Source: Theobroma cacao | Taxonomy: Eukaryota; Streptophyta; Magnoliopsida; Malvales; Malvaceae | Direction of reading: 5' to 3' | DNA: 64,000 nt | NCBI RefSeq assembly: GCF_000208745.1 | Contig: NC_030859.1 | Span: forward strand, 8,074,446-8,138,445 | Shown: in pieces, positions 47,160-58,710 of the stretch | How the letters are laid out: every line of letters starts with the position of its first letter | Position numbering within the stretch: position 1 is the stretch's first letter | Position numbers and translations under genes: made by a program | The notes under the pieces: model-generated | Told to the model about the DNA's origin: nothing | Seen by the model: the letters and a program-made list of their open reading frames with translations, nothing else | Database searches by the model: none

Positions 47160-47861
47160 AACTTGCTGCCATGCTTGCTACCTTGCTTGATTTTGACATA
47201 TTTTTCACCCATTTAACTTCATGGATTGATCATTGGTTTTTGTAACACTATGGGGTTATTAATCAAAGTTTGAAATGAGGGGTTTTTAGTAAGAAATTAA
47301 ATCAATTGCATTGTTTTTGAAACAAGTGCATCATGATTTCCAAATTCTTCCTATCGATTGCTTGTTCCCTTTTTATGTTCACTAACTGAGTTTTATACTC
47401 ACATTCTTAAACTTCATGTTTTTAGATTTGGAGGCAATTGGGACTTAGATTGAGTTGTCCATGTATGCTCACCTTCTTGGTAGGTACTATGGCATCTCAG
47501 TAGCTGTACCTTCACCCATGGTCACTCCGCTAACGGTCAAGTGTCTTATGCTTGTGAACATGTATAAGTAATAAAGACTACTAAGATTCATGTTAAAAAT
47601 CAAATATGTATATTTGATTATTGAAGCCACTATAAGGTGGGAAATGAGTGATACTATGTTAGCATAATACAATTGTGAGTATTGGGTTATTATAAAATGT
47701 TATTGAAATATTTTTAGCTGAGAATTACAATATGGGTTTGAGAAATTATGGTTTGGAATGATGATCGGGATTGCATAAATAAGCTTGCTTGGGCTTAGTG
47801 GGCTATGCCCATTGGGCCCATGCACCGGTCATAGCTTGGAATTTTGGGCTGTGACAATTGC

Positions 47862-48912
47862 CCATATTCATCATTCTCACTATTAGGAGTTCCAAAAAAT
47901 GCACTGATAGCCTGGCTGTGAAAAGGGACATGTTTACCACGCACAATAGCAACGCCATCAACATGCTCAAACGCATTTGTGTAAAACTCCCTAACCACTA
48001 GCATAACTGCAGCTTCAGGTTGGTCACTAAATAGTTGCCAACGTCGTTCTTGAATCATCTGATGAATCTCCTTATAATGGATGATGGGGATATTGAGCCC
48101 TTGTTCAGGAATGAGCACTTTGTTGATATACGTTGTATGATATCGTGTGGAGGCATCAGCAGAGACAAACTTTGATCTATCAAAAGCACCACTTGAGCTT
48201 GGTTTGGATAGCTTGGGTGCCATTCCTGCAAAAGAAATTCAAGCAATCAAAATCAATTCAAAACACCAATGTGCAATTCGTGTGACATGTAATCAGCCAT
48301 GAAAATATTAAAATTCCACATGCACTAATGTAATTAATTGGTTTCCAATTCAACAAACCCAACTCAACAATCCCATAGTAACATCTTAAAAAAATTAAGC
48401 AATCTCACACCATAATCTTGTAGAATTTTTATATTCCTTTATATAATCATACTTCATATCATCATCATAAATATCCCATACTCATCATTCCAAAAATAAA
48501 ATAAAATTCTATGAAATAGCACTTATCCAAAATTATCAATTATTACAATTGGCACCAAAATATCTAAACATAAGTCCACTTACTTAATCAAATATTCAAC
48601 AACATGGAAATACCCATCACCTATAAACCATTCACATGAACCAAGCATTTGACAAGTAAAGGTGCAGCAAATAGAATAAATAAAAAAATATAAGAACCTA
48701 CCCATTGGCAATAAAAATTTATCTCTAAATACTAAAATTTGTTGCACTTAAAACAAAATCAACGAGAAAAGTTTAAAACCCATTAACAGCTATGCACAAT
48801 GGAGTCACTTAATGTACAAAGATTATAAAATTTCATAATGGCATTGCTTTTCAACACAAAAATCATGCTCTCACTACACAAAAGTGGAAAATAAGGGAAA
48901 CTCAAATATGAT
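47862..48912 (-). mobile_element. Element B 5' interior and leader
   Basis: Contains the N-terminal ORF segment (to 48223) and about 690 bp of AT-rich leader with no further ORF. At 48912/48913 it joins directly to the middle of the 5' LTR, so the last ~480 bp of that LTR and the primer-binding site have been deleted. Confidence 0.7.
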
Positions 48913-49874
48913 CATATGCACAAATCAATTAATATGATCATATGCTATCCCAATTTTAGTCTACATTAAACTCCCTTTCTCAAGTTTGTTTAGGTTCCTA
49001 AATCAATTTAATTGGTGATTAGGCAATCAAAAGTATTAAGAATAAATTAGAATAAACAATTCAAATCCCATTAAAGATAAGCAAGAAAGATATTAAAAAT
49101 TTAGATTACGTGTGACTTCATTTGTAATCCTAGAAAAATAAAATTAGCTATTCATAATTGCAAAGATAAATAAAAATATAAATTTCAACCATTGAGAGTA
49201 ACAAGAAAAAAAAAAAGCTAAGGAAGAAAACAAAACGATTGATTGCAGCTTGTTTCTGAGTTTTTGCTTCAACTTTCAGCCTTTTCAATTGCAAAAGTTG
49301 TCTAACCTGGTTTCTCTTAAAATATCCTATTTATACTAACAATCTTAACCTACAAGTCCCTAAGTTAACCTACTAATTCTAAATATTGGGCTTAATAGTG
49401 TAATGAGGCCCAAACATCAATTGTCAGTCTTAAAATTGCCATTCCAGCAATAGTATGCCCAGTCATCTTCCCACACAATTTTCACTATCTTCAAAGTAGA
49501 ACTGGGCAAATTGATATGTATAAAAGTTGTATCTCTATCTTTTAGCTTTCCAATGGTCTAAGAATAACATCATTTGAATTTCTGTAGCACAAGTTATGAG
49601 CAAAAAACAGAAGCATATGCAAGCTAGAGTTTTGAGTCCTTCAAACACCTTATTTTCCAAAATTAAGCCCAACTTCCTTAAATTGTACAAAAACATAAAA
49701 ACTAATAAATAATAACCAAATTAAACTAAATAAATATAAAATTAAAATAACTCACTTAAAAATAAATTAATTATAAAACCAACTAAACATAACTAAATTA
49801 TAACTGAAAATTAAGGACTTAGCTAATATTTAAAACAAAATTGGTCTAAAATAAGTTTATAAAATAGAATTATC
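48913..49874 (-). mobile_element. Element B 5' LTR, truncated
   Basis: Aligns with 39411-40373 of the other B LTR and ends at the right-hand TGGCT duplication. TATA-like box at about 49325-49335, shared module at 49498-49628. Confidence 0.88.
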
Positions 49875-49879
49875 ATGGC

Positions 49880-51201
49880 TATGTATGATAATCGGCGTAT
49901 ATATACCTAAATTGCGAATCATATCACCTAAGTGACGTGAACATACACTATTCAACTTTAGTCCAATCTAAAATCTCTTTGTCAAGTCTCAATTAGATTC
50001 ACAAATCAATTAATTATTGGCCAGACAATCAAAAACATTAAGAACATATTTGAATAAGCAAAACTACTCCCATTCATGATAAATAAAAAAGAAACTAATA
50101 TTCAAACTACATGTTGAAATCCACCACAATCCTAGAAAAATAATTTAACTCATAATATCTAATAAAAACAATATCTAAAGAAATTTAACCATGAATCCAA
50201 GCCAAAGAAAATAAAATAAACACAAAAGTAGAGACATAAACTAATTATTGAAGCTTTATGATCTCAATTCTCTCTCAAATTCTCTTGTTTTCTTGCTTTG
50301 TTTTTGGCTCCAAATCTCCATAATAGTTGCTTGCTGCTTCCTCCTTAAAACCTCTGAAAAAGGTTTCTTAAATAGCCTTCTAGTAACCTAATTTCCAAAA
50401 TCCCCACAAATTTTTATTTTTGAAAAATCATCTAGCACTGTGGCCTTGATTTCTTAGCACTGCGATGCTGAATTTTTGCATTGGGAGTGCTGTGGCACTG
50501 TGCTCTCAGGACAATGTATGGTGCACCCTCGATGCACAGTGCTGCGACCATGGTTTCTAGCACTACAGTGGTCTATCAACTTTGAACATGATTTTCACCT
50601 TGATCTATTCTAAACTAGAAAATGTGGTAAACATAAAACTTTTATTCTATCTCTTACTTTTCCAATGGAACAAGAATCATGTCAATTGGACTTCTAGGTT
50701 GAAAAGTATGCTCCAAATACCTAATCATGTTTAGTCCATGCAATCTACTATAGTATTCAAACTTAGACAAATATTTTGACCATGATCCAATCAGAACTGG
50801 GTGAAGTAGCAAACATAAAAGTTGTATCCCTTCATCTTACTATTCTATTGCTACAAGAATCACTTCATTTGGAGTTTTGTGTAGAGAGATATAGTTAAAA
50901 TACCAAAACATATACAAATGAAGCCATTACCATACTCGCATGGATTTTCATCAAATGAGCCTTTTTTTATCAAATTTCTTACAAAAGCAATAAGAGAAAC
51001 TAGCAATAACTACTCTTAAAGTAATTTAAAACAAAATAACATAAAATCTAACTAAAATAACTCAAATTAACTACTCAACATGTAATCAAACTTAAACTAG
51101 AAAAACTCTTAAAATGCTACAATCCGAATCGACAATCTCAAAGATCTAGCTACTTAAGCCTCTAAAATTTGTCAAAATAACTCTATATAATAGAGTTATC
51201 A
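49880..51201 (-). mobile_element. Element A 5' LTR, second part
   Basis: Continues the LTR interrupted at 38933 and ends TGATAAC (minus) at 51201, next to ATTGG. Palindromic words at 50433-50580 and two module copies at 50610-50730 and 50791-50922. Confidence 0.9.
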
Positions 51202-53718
51202 ATTGGTGTTGCTCTGGTCCGGGTAAGGACACCACCTTGAGGGATGAGCCACCGTTAAGAGGATTTTAGGGCAAGATGCTCCTAAAGAGATGGCTTGAAG
51301 CCTCTAGCAATAATTTGAATAGTTGGATGTGAACTAAGAAAGGTGTACTATGTCGATGCTTTGTCGTTCTATATTTGGGATTATGGATGATCAACCTCAC
51401 TACTCTGTTTGAGTAAATACTAGTGGATGCTTCTGCATTGTGATTATATATGGGACTATTGCATATACGTGTAATTGATATTGAGTCCCTAGAAGTTTTA
51501 CATGCATATATGTGTTGAATATAGGTATAACAACTTAGATGGAGCTAATTTTGCTTTTGGTTTAGTGGTTGAGAAATCCTAAGATTTGATTTGGCGTGAT
51601 ATGGTCTAAAGCTATAGGTATGTGAATTAGCCAAAGTGTAAGCCTCGGTGTTTGTCACAGATGACATATAGTCATAACTTTATGAGGCTAGTGAATGAAT
51701 CTGCTCTAAGGATGTGTATAAGTTTCACTAGGTTGGCATGAAGCATGTGAATTGACAAGATTAATTATGCATATGATTGCTTAAAGGCAAATGATTTGGA
51801 AATTCTGATTCTGGAGTAGTTCCATCTGGGAGTTTTATATCTGAACTTGGTGTATGATTATTTAGCATTAAAGTATGCCTAAAAGATGATTTTGGCATAC
51901 CATATAAATGTGAAGAAAGCACATTCGAGTTAAGGTTTGGAGTATGTATTTTTAAGGGAAAGCAAGTTTTGTAAATTGTGGATTATATGAATGGATTATC
52001 AGAAGCTTATTGAATAAGTGAGTGTTTGTGTGGAGTTTTAAAAGTTATGAATTTGTGTGTGAATGACATGGAAGAAAACATCCTATAGAATGATTTGTTT
52101 TAATTAATGGAATATATACATAAGTCCTGTATTGTTTGGATTAAGACTAAGACACCTTGACAGATTTGAATATGGATTGTTATGGCAAACACCTTAAATA
52201 CCATTAAGAATGATTTGAGTTCTCGAATTGTGGGGGAAAAATGGATGTTGTTATGGCCATCATGAAGAGTTTAAAGGTAATCGGTTGCAAATATGCTAAG
52301 TTAGTCTTGCATGGTCCAGTTTAAGGACAAAGATTCTTTGGGAGATTTGATAACAATGTCCATTGAGACTAATGAGCAGAAATGCTCTTGAGCATGAGTG
52401 GAATTGTTGAAGTTATGAGTGGCTTTGGGAATAAGCCTTTGATTTCTAATCCTTAAATGGATTTTTGTTAACGATGTGAGACACGGAGTGGCAGTTTGAT
52501 GAAAAGTTACATTCGAACTGAGTGGCTTGATTAAAGTTTGTATTGTATTTGTTATTGTCAATGATTGACATACTCAAAGGTGATTTCGAATTTCAAAAGA
52601 CCACAATTTTTAGTTTATGGCTCAAATTTGAAATATGTTGAGAATCCCCTAGCTTAGTGATTGTGGTTTGGATGAGCATATGTCAAGTAAAGTATTGGTA
52701 GTTACGACTATAAATATGAACTTATGCCCAAAGTTTGGACCCCACTGCAGCAAGTAAAATGCTAACCTCATGGGAAGAATGATTGTGTGTATAACATGAG
52801 TTTGGTAGAGCAAAGAATCCTGCCTTGGGACTTTGATATTTCATCAGTGGCTTTGGCACTAGACGATGACTTTGATGTGGCATCAGTGGTTTTATCACTG
52901 GAAGTATTTGTTATGATGAAGAAAATATTTGTAACTATCCAGGCAGGATCGCTTTTTTGTATGTGTTTGATAGGTAACTCTATTTTGAATAAGCTTCTCG
53001 AGATTTGTTTGATCAATGATTCTAATTGAGATATCAGATATAAGCCTAAATAATAAGGCTAGTTACCACGGTGGAAGATATATCTGATAAGATAATATTA
53101 AACCTAAACAAGAGAATGAATTTGGATGGCCATGAGTGGCTTACGAATAGTCGGGTAGTACATAAGTATATCCTTATGATAAGAATTGTGATCGGTGGCC
53201 AAGAGTGGAAATTTAGAATTGTATGGTCGTTGCTTTAGGCATTGGACCACATGTAAGACTTGTGTCCATTTTGTGAATGCCTTTGGTTAGGCAATTTGAG
53301 AAGTTCCTCCCAAGGTGGAAAATGTTAAAGCTCAAAGAGCTAATGAATATGTACGAATGTTGGAGAGCTAGACTAATATGTCACACAATATATGGACTTA
53401 TTGTGAGGGTAAGAATACACAAGAACGTGGTTTGGAAGAAATGATTTCTTGCCGTTATGTTGACTCAACGATGTTCTGATCTTAATGTGCCTATCGATGT
53501 AGGGCACACAAAGGTGAGGGATTGCCTGATAAAGATAAGGTCAATGTTAGATTATGGTCCACCGTAATTGGAGCTGTGACTTTTAAGTTGGAAGGGACAA
53601 CCAACTAAGTTTTTAGTCATGCTTATGGCCGACATATTCTGCTTAAAAAGAAAAAGCACTAATTATGTGTTAAGTCCCTAATATGAGTTTGATGAGCAAT
53701 ACCGACTCTCAAAAAATA
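51202..53718 (+). mobile_element. Element C interior remnant
   Basis: Resumes the C leader and reaches the gag start region at 51236-51300 ('gagccaccgttaagaggattttagggcaagatgct'), which aligns with D gag at 21330 but is broken by stops. From about 51300 onward I see no retroelement domain. The opposed ORFs at 52768-53029 (80-82 codons) and the minus ORF at 52301-52561 show no motif. It is either a noncoding interior or strongly decayed sequence. Confidence 0.55.
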
Positions 53719-56180
53719 TGTGATGTCTCGAAAACCTTGAGATTTTTTCATTTCTATCCTATCTCCTTATTTTTCCACCCATTTTCTCTTAAATTTCATA
53801 TCCTTCAAAACCTTCACACTTCATCAACAGATCTTGGATTCTAAGTGTTAAAGGTAAGGATTTCACTCCCAAAAACTTGGTTTTGATGATTTTTGTTTTC
53901 TCTTTCTAAAAGCTATAAATTTTTTTAGGTTTTCAAGATTTGGCTAGATCCTTCATTTAAAGCTCACTGAGGAGGAAAAATAGGTAAAATAAGTTCTTTA
54001 TTTATTGAATGAGGTCTGAATGAAAGATTGATGGAAATCATTGGGTATAAATGAAGATTAAGTAGGGTTAGAAATGAGTAATTATTGTACCACAAAATCA
54101 TTATGAGTTTTTGAGAATGTTAATGAGTAAACCTCATTTTTAGGTGATATTAGAGTAATTTGAGTTGGTTGACGAAGCCGAGCTTTCAACGAAATGTCCC
54201 AAGAAGAAAGACACGTTTCAAGAGGTGAGTAGATATGGCGTTTTTAATTATTTTAATATAATTAGGCACCTTTTTTCTACAACCTTGCATTAAATGTATT
54301 TTGATGAACTTTGTGATGTGAACAATGGTTTCAAGCTTGATTATGAAATCTATATATACTATGTAAATATGCTTGTATGTATTTAGTTTTAAGCATGGGG
54401 AAAAAGCCTTTTAATTTTTTGATGCCTCAAAAATTGATATTTATCTATGGAAAATTGCTTGATTTATCATTTTTTATTTACCCTTGCTTTGAACTTTTAT
54501 TGTGTAGATGATTGCATCCATCCTGTGTTTAGAAATGAACTTTGAACACTTTGACTTCATTTTTGTTTGAACTCTTTGATCTTGGATGGCAAATGGATTT
54601 ACCTTTTCTTTTGGAGACTAATATTTAGATATTAAGAAACATAGCATAAAAATGTTTTAGTAAAGCTTACTTGAGGTATGGATCTGTAGCAAGTAACAAT
54701 AGACACTAGCCATTGTGCACAATGCTTAGCTTTGATTAGTTAGTTGACTAAGTCCTACCCCTTGATTGTGTTTCGTTTGATAGTTGATATGATCTTACCT
54801 CCTTTGATATATGATCGATGACTATCATGCATTCGAACGACATGTTTGATTGGATTGTCCATGCTATCTAGGGATCCATAATTTGCTTGTAATGATATGT
54901 GACTTTATGGAATTGGAATTCGATATTTGTTTCGACTTTGGACTTTGGAATTGATATTGTTTGATTTTGGATTTTGGTTTGGTATTTGTTTAGAATCTGG
55001 TCCTTGAATTTGGTAATTGTTTCGACCATAGTGCTTGAGTTACTATTAGTTTCGATTCTAGCATTTAAATTTGTTTTCATCTTGACCTTAATTTTTAGGT
55101 TGGGCATTTGCCTCAACTTTGGTGTTTAGACTCGATTTATTGAATGTAATACAAATTATGTTATTCTTGAAATTCAATAGCTTTCTTAAGGGTTTTCTAA
55201 AGGTATTGACATTATTTCATTTTTGAAACTAAACCTTTGTTTTCCTCAACATCTTTTACAGAAGCTTTAAAACCCAATATTTATAAACTTTTTTACTTGG
55301 AAATACTTGAATGTTTTACAAACCATGATTCTTATTTCAAAGGTTTAATAATAGGTTTTCAACAAAACTTATAAAATCCTTTCAAATGAGTTTGTAATTG
55401 TTGAGACAATGGTATTGAAGTTTGTTTTGGATATGTGATCATATTTGGTACATAACTTGCACCTTGGGATGCTTGATTTTGCTTGGGGATTGAATTCCCA
55501 AATCTCTTGAAATTTTATATGTTTGAAAGGTAAACTTTGATATTATTTGAAATGGACTACTTGCATTTGTTTTAAAAAAGTATCTTTGGCAAACACTCTC
55601 CCGTTTAGCTTGTTCTCCCTCCTCATATCTACTCATGGAGTTATTAATAACTCACACATGTAAGATGCACTTGTTTTGCAAATTAGTATTTTCTTGGCTT
55701 GTTGTCCTTTAGGAATGGCCAATACTTCAATCAATGTTGGGTAGGTGGATATATGGCATCCAATAGGCGTCAACGCTTTTGTTCAAGTCACACTCCACTA
55801 GTCTTATTTGGTTTGGTCATTTATGCTTGACTGTTATGGATATGACAATGTTTATATCTTGTATTATATGACATGTAATTGAGATATGGCAAGAAATGGC
55901 TACTTTTTTATTTTTCATAGAATGGCTTATATGTGTGTGTGTTATTTTGCTATATGTTGCTTCCGCATTTGAGCACATGAACGTGCAAACTAATATGACA
56001 TAGTCTTATGTTATATAATATGTTCATGAATGTTTGATGTATGGTCCCATGATGATGAGTCCCATGAGGTAATTCTGAGCATTTGATTTAAATTGTTTAT
56101 TTTAGGCTTGTATAGGTTAAAAAGGTAACTCCCATCAATACCCTTGCATCAGTCATGGCTCTCGAGTTTAAGTTGTGCCA
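53719..56180 (+). mobile_element. LTR G
   Basis: Runs from TGTGATGTCTCG to about 'agttgtgcca', followed by a primer-binding site at 56185. Length about 2.46 kb. It has internal tandem repeats and the 'cactccactag...tatttgg' block that other LTRs here carry before the 3' end. Only ~130 bp of its leader survives before LTR E2. Confidence 0.8.
54900..55140 (+). repeat. Degenerate tandem repeat in LTR G, about 36-bp units
   Basis: About six units of the form 'ttNgtttcgactttgg-cttggaattggtat'. They create an artificial repetitive ORF on the minus strand (54868-55116). Confidence 0.75.
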
Positions 56181-56184
56181 AAGG

Positions 56185-56204
56185 TGGTATCAGAGTCCTT
56201 AATT
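56185..56204 (+). other. Element G primer-binding site
   Basis: 'tggtatcagagtccttaatt', initiator tRNA-Met type, four bases after the LTR end. Confidence 0.85.
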
Positions 56205-56820
56205 TGTCTTTGGCCTAAGAAATTTGTTTTGAGTTAGCGGAGTTGGGTTTTTGTGTTGCGTCTTATTTTTGGCTTGTGAAAAACAACACCACCTGTGAAC
56301 AGGAGACTATATTATGAAATCCCACATTGAATAAAAGAATAAGTTAGGAAATCCTTAGGTGAGCACATACATTACATATTTTGAACATCAAACTTAGTAT
56401 TAACATTCAAAAGAATTCATTGACACTTTTGGTAGTCTATCATTTTTGAAGCAAAAAATATTTTAAGTCAAGAAGGGTCAAAATATATAATTTTTACAAA
56501 AAATCTTTTAGAAATAAAAAATGACAACAATGATTCCCTTGCTTTTTAGATTACAAAAAATTATTTTACCGTAATTTTTGGAGTAAGTTTGCTATGTTAA
56601 ATAGGAGCCGCAAATTTAATTTCAATCTAACTTTTGATTTTGTTCTTGAAAATAAAATTTAGATTTTTATATTTTTAATTTTTTTGAATCAAATGGGGGG
56701 TTATTTGCTTATTTACATTAAATATCTTAAGTAAATAGAGTGTAAAAAGGAAAGAAATAAAAATGAGGATGTGAATAAGTTGGGTGGGTTTTATAGATAA
56801 TTTGTCTTAGAAACAACATT

Positions 56821-56926
56821 CTGTTTTGATACATGTTCATGATATATCGATTCATGTTTATAATGTGTCAACAGAATTTTTCCAAAACTAAATACATCGA
56901 TACATGGCTTAAATGTATCGATACAT
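56821..56926 (+). promoter_or_regulatory. Palindrome cluster 1 in LTR E2
   Basis: Words like ATGTATCGATACAT start at 56821, 56842, 56863, 56892 and 56913 (exact at 56913), with partner spacing of 21 bp. The TATA box follows 55 bp downstream. Confidence 0.8.
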
Positions 56927-56980
56927 TTCATTGATTTCAAAAAAATATCAAAGGCAAAACTGTTTTTTCACACTCAAAAC

Positions 56981-56990
56981 TATAAATACC
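56981..56990 (+). promoter_or_regulatory. TATA box of LTR E2
   Basis: 'tataaatacc' right after the palindrome cluster and before a CT-rich leader. It is the clearest LTR promoter in the window. Confidence 0.65.
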
Positions 56991-58565
56991 TCACATTTTT
57001 CAAGGGTTTTTAGCCTTTAGCTGTTTTTCTAAGGTATTTATCCTAACTCAAATCCTCTCAACTCATTTCTAACTCAAATTTTCAGTTTTGATGACTAAAT
57101 GGTTTGCATTTGAGCTGTTTTAAAAAATGTGATAGTTTTAAGCTTTGGAAACTATAATCTTGATTTCTAGCTTTTGAAAATATTATTTCATTGCTTAGAA
57201 ATTTTTTTGGTGATTAAAGCTTAAAGGTTTTGTGATTTTCTTAAGCATCTAAGCTCACTTAAGGTAAAGATGAAAGATTTATGAGTTTCTAAGCATGGGT
57301 TTTAGCTAAAAAATTAGTTTAGCTAAAAGCGAGTTGTTTCGAAAGTACTTAGAATGATTATTACGAAATTTTTATTTTAGAAAACGATTGTGATGATTGT
57401 TGTATGATAGAAATACTTGAAAACTCCATGGATATCACCAAAATGGAGTTGTGATTGGAGTTAGGAGTTGACTCTCCAATTAGGTGAGCTGATACACCTT
57501 TTCAAGTATTTTAATATGAAAAGTTAGCTTGATTTTTACATAAATGGTTATTTAAGCATGTTGAAAAATTATTTCCATAAATGGTTTATTAAAGGATTTG
57601 AACTACATGGTTTTATAAAGTTTTCAAAGAAATGTTTAAATGACTTGATTTGATAATGATTGTGATATATGTGATACAATGATTTTAAAATTGATTATGA
57701 ATCTCCTATGTATGTAAATATGCTACTATATATTGATTTTCAACAAAGAGAGACAAGCCTTTTCATATTTGTGGTCTACTTGATTACTCCGACCTTTGAG
57801 TTAGTGTGGGTATGAGATATCTATAGTTAATGATGAATGTTATTATGCACATGTTAGATACGATGTAGCATGATAAGAATGTTGGATGTATGAGTTCCAC
57901 TCATGAGATTATGACATGTATGCCATGAAATGTATGTGTTAAGCATATCATGTACACTATTGACTAAGCATGTGAGTGATTGATGAGATTATGAAATGCA
58001 TGCCATAAGATGTGTGCGTTGATATAGTCACACACTATAGGATGAGCATGATGATGGTTTATAAAAAAAATGTTATACGTTCATGATGCAAGCTAAAGAT
58101 GAGAATGAAACTCAGCTTAAGAGATCTTATGATAATGGTGGGTGAGGCCCATGTGCCATTCACATAACTATGTTGATTGTTTACGTGAGATGAACTAGAA
58201 GGTAGTGAGGGATTTCTCCATTACCTACCTAAGTGGGGTGGGACCACTCGATAGATCATGGATGAGGCTGATGTACCATTCATGAGAGTGCCTAGGAACC
58301 CAAAATAGTGGGGGTTTGACCACTATTCACTAGAATGGGGCAAAACCACCCAAAGTTGAAAGGTAATGTGTAATGATTTTAATGAGTTTGAGGCATGATT
58401 GAATGAGTATTGTTAATGCTCTACGTTTAAATGCTTAGATTATGATTAGATGATTATTGAGAATGTTATTCACATTGAAATAAGGTGATATTGGCTTGGT
58501 TTGATAGAACCTTAGCCTGGGGAATGGTCTCTTAATGTTAAAAAGACTTATGGATGGATTAGGTT

Positions 58566-58710
58566 CATTATCGATACATGCAGAGAATGTATCAATACAT
58601 TTTCAACAGAATGTTACAACAAGTGTTCTGTGTGGAATGTATTGAGACACTCTCAAAGTATCGATAAATTCCTTGCATGTATCGATACATTTCAGAATGT
58701 ATTGATAGAA
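58566..58710 (+). promoter_or_regulatory. Palindrome cluster 2 in LTR E2
   Basis: Words start at 58566, 58587, 58637, 58656, 58677 (exact ATGTATCGATACAT) and 58697. Partner spacings are 19-21 bp. The cluster lies in the transcribed part of the LTR. Confidence 0.8.

Larger units (their letters stand above)
45215..47856 (+). mobile_element. Solo LTR J
   Basis: 2642 bp, TGTAATACCTCG...GGGCTGTGACA, with flanking ACTGC (45210-45214) and ATTGC (47857-47861). Removing it restores an open frame in the B ORF. TATA-like 'cataaatatc' at about 45710, then a leader with 'ctccagcagcttctcc'. A tandem array lies at 46594-46722, palindromic words at 46910-46946 and 47144-47159, and the shared module between them. 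Short ORFs inside (45704-45937; 46406-47033 minus) are incidental. Confidence 0.93.
41690..48223 (-). pseudogene. Element B ORF: putative plant transposon protein, split by two solo LTRs
   Basis: Starts at ATG 48223 (MAPKLSKPSS). Segments: 48223-47857, then 45214-44813, then 41989-41690. The N-terminal part has FERVxFV-like spacing (DRSKFVSADA), RRWQLFSDQPE, VREFYTNAFEH and GKHVPFHSQAISAFFGTP. The middle has WNISHGEP, ALLHFV, THISDVTKDRAVLIYAV, KSISIGKVISHAI and GFPSLIIALCAKVGV. The C-terminal part has RSVTQWIERNDN and an acidic tail. I take this to be the domain called 'putative plant transposon protein' (probably Pfam Transposase_32); its function is unknown. Beyond the two LTR insertions it has a stop near 45095 and at least three more frameshifts or stops. 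The reading rejoins exactly across both insertions. Confidence 0.8.
38934..49874 (-). mobile_element. Element B: LTR element carrying only a plant-transposon-protein ORF
   Basis: Bounded by the exact duplication TGGCT (38929-38933 and 49875-49879) inside an A LTR that rejoins across it. On the minus strand it starts TGATAATTC and ends CCGGACA. Left (3') LTR 38934-40373; right (5') LTR truncated, 48913-49874. The 3' noncoding part resembles A, so B belongs to the same broad lineage, but it has no gag, RT or integrase. Its single ORF is split by solo LTRs H1 and J. Length without these is about 5.5 kb. Confidence 0.9.
32489..51201 (-). mobile_element. Element A: Athila-like gag-protease element, with B nested inside
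   Basis: Target duplication ATTGG lies at 32484-32488 and 51202-51206. On the minus strand the element runs TGATAAC...CAACAACA. Its LTRs are 32489-34261, and 38491-38933 plus 49880-51201 (split by B). Without B it is about 7.8 kb. The primer-binding site, gag and a retropepsin are present, but there is no reverse transcriptase, RNase H or integrase, so it depended on other elements. The lineage call rests on the PBS type, the gag motifs and the 'aagtttgggggt' polypurine tract. Confidence 0.9.

Noticed and set aside
41690..48223. The plant-transposon-protein ORF as an independent host gene
   Set aside because: It lies inside B, between its LTRs and next to its polypurine-side region, in the element's orientation.
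52768..53029. Opposed ORFs of about 80 codons as a gene
   Set aside because: No motif, low complexity (Ser/Asp repeats), and both strands open.
54868..55116. 82-codon Asn/Lys-rich minus ORF
   Set aside because: Produced by the degenerate 36-bp tandem repeat in LTR G.
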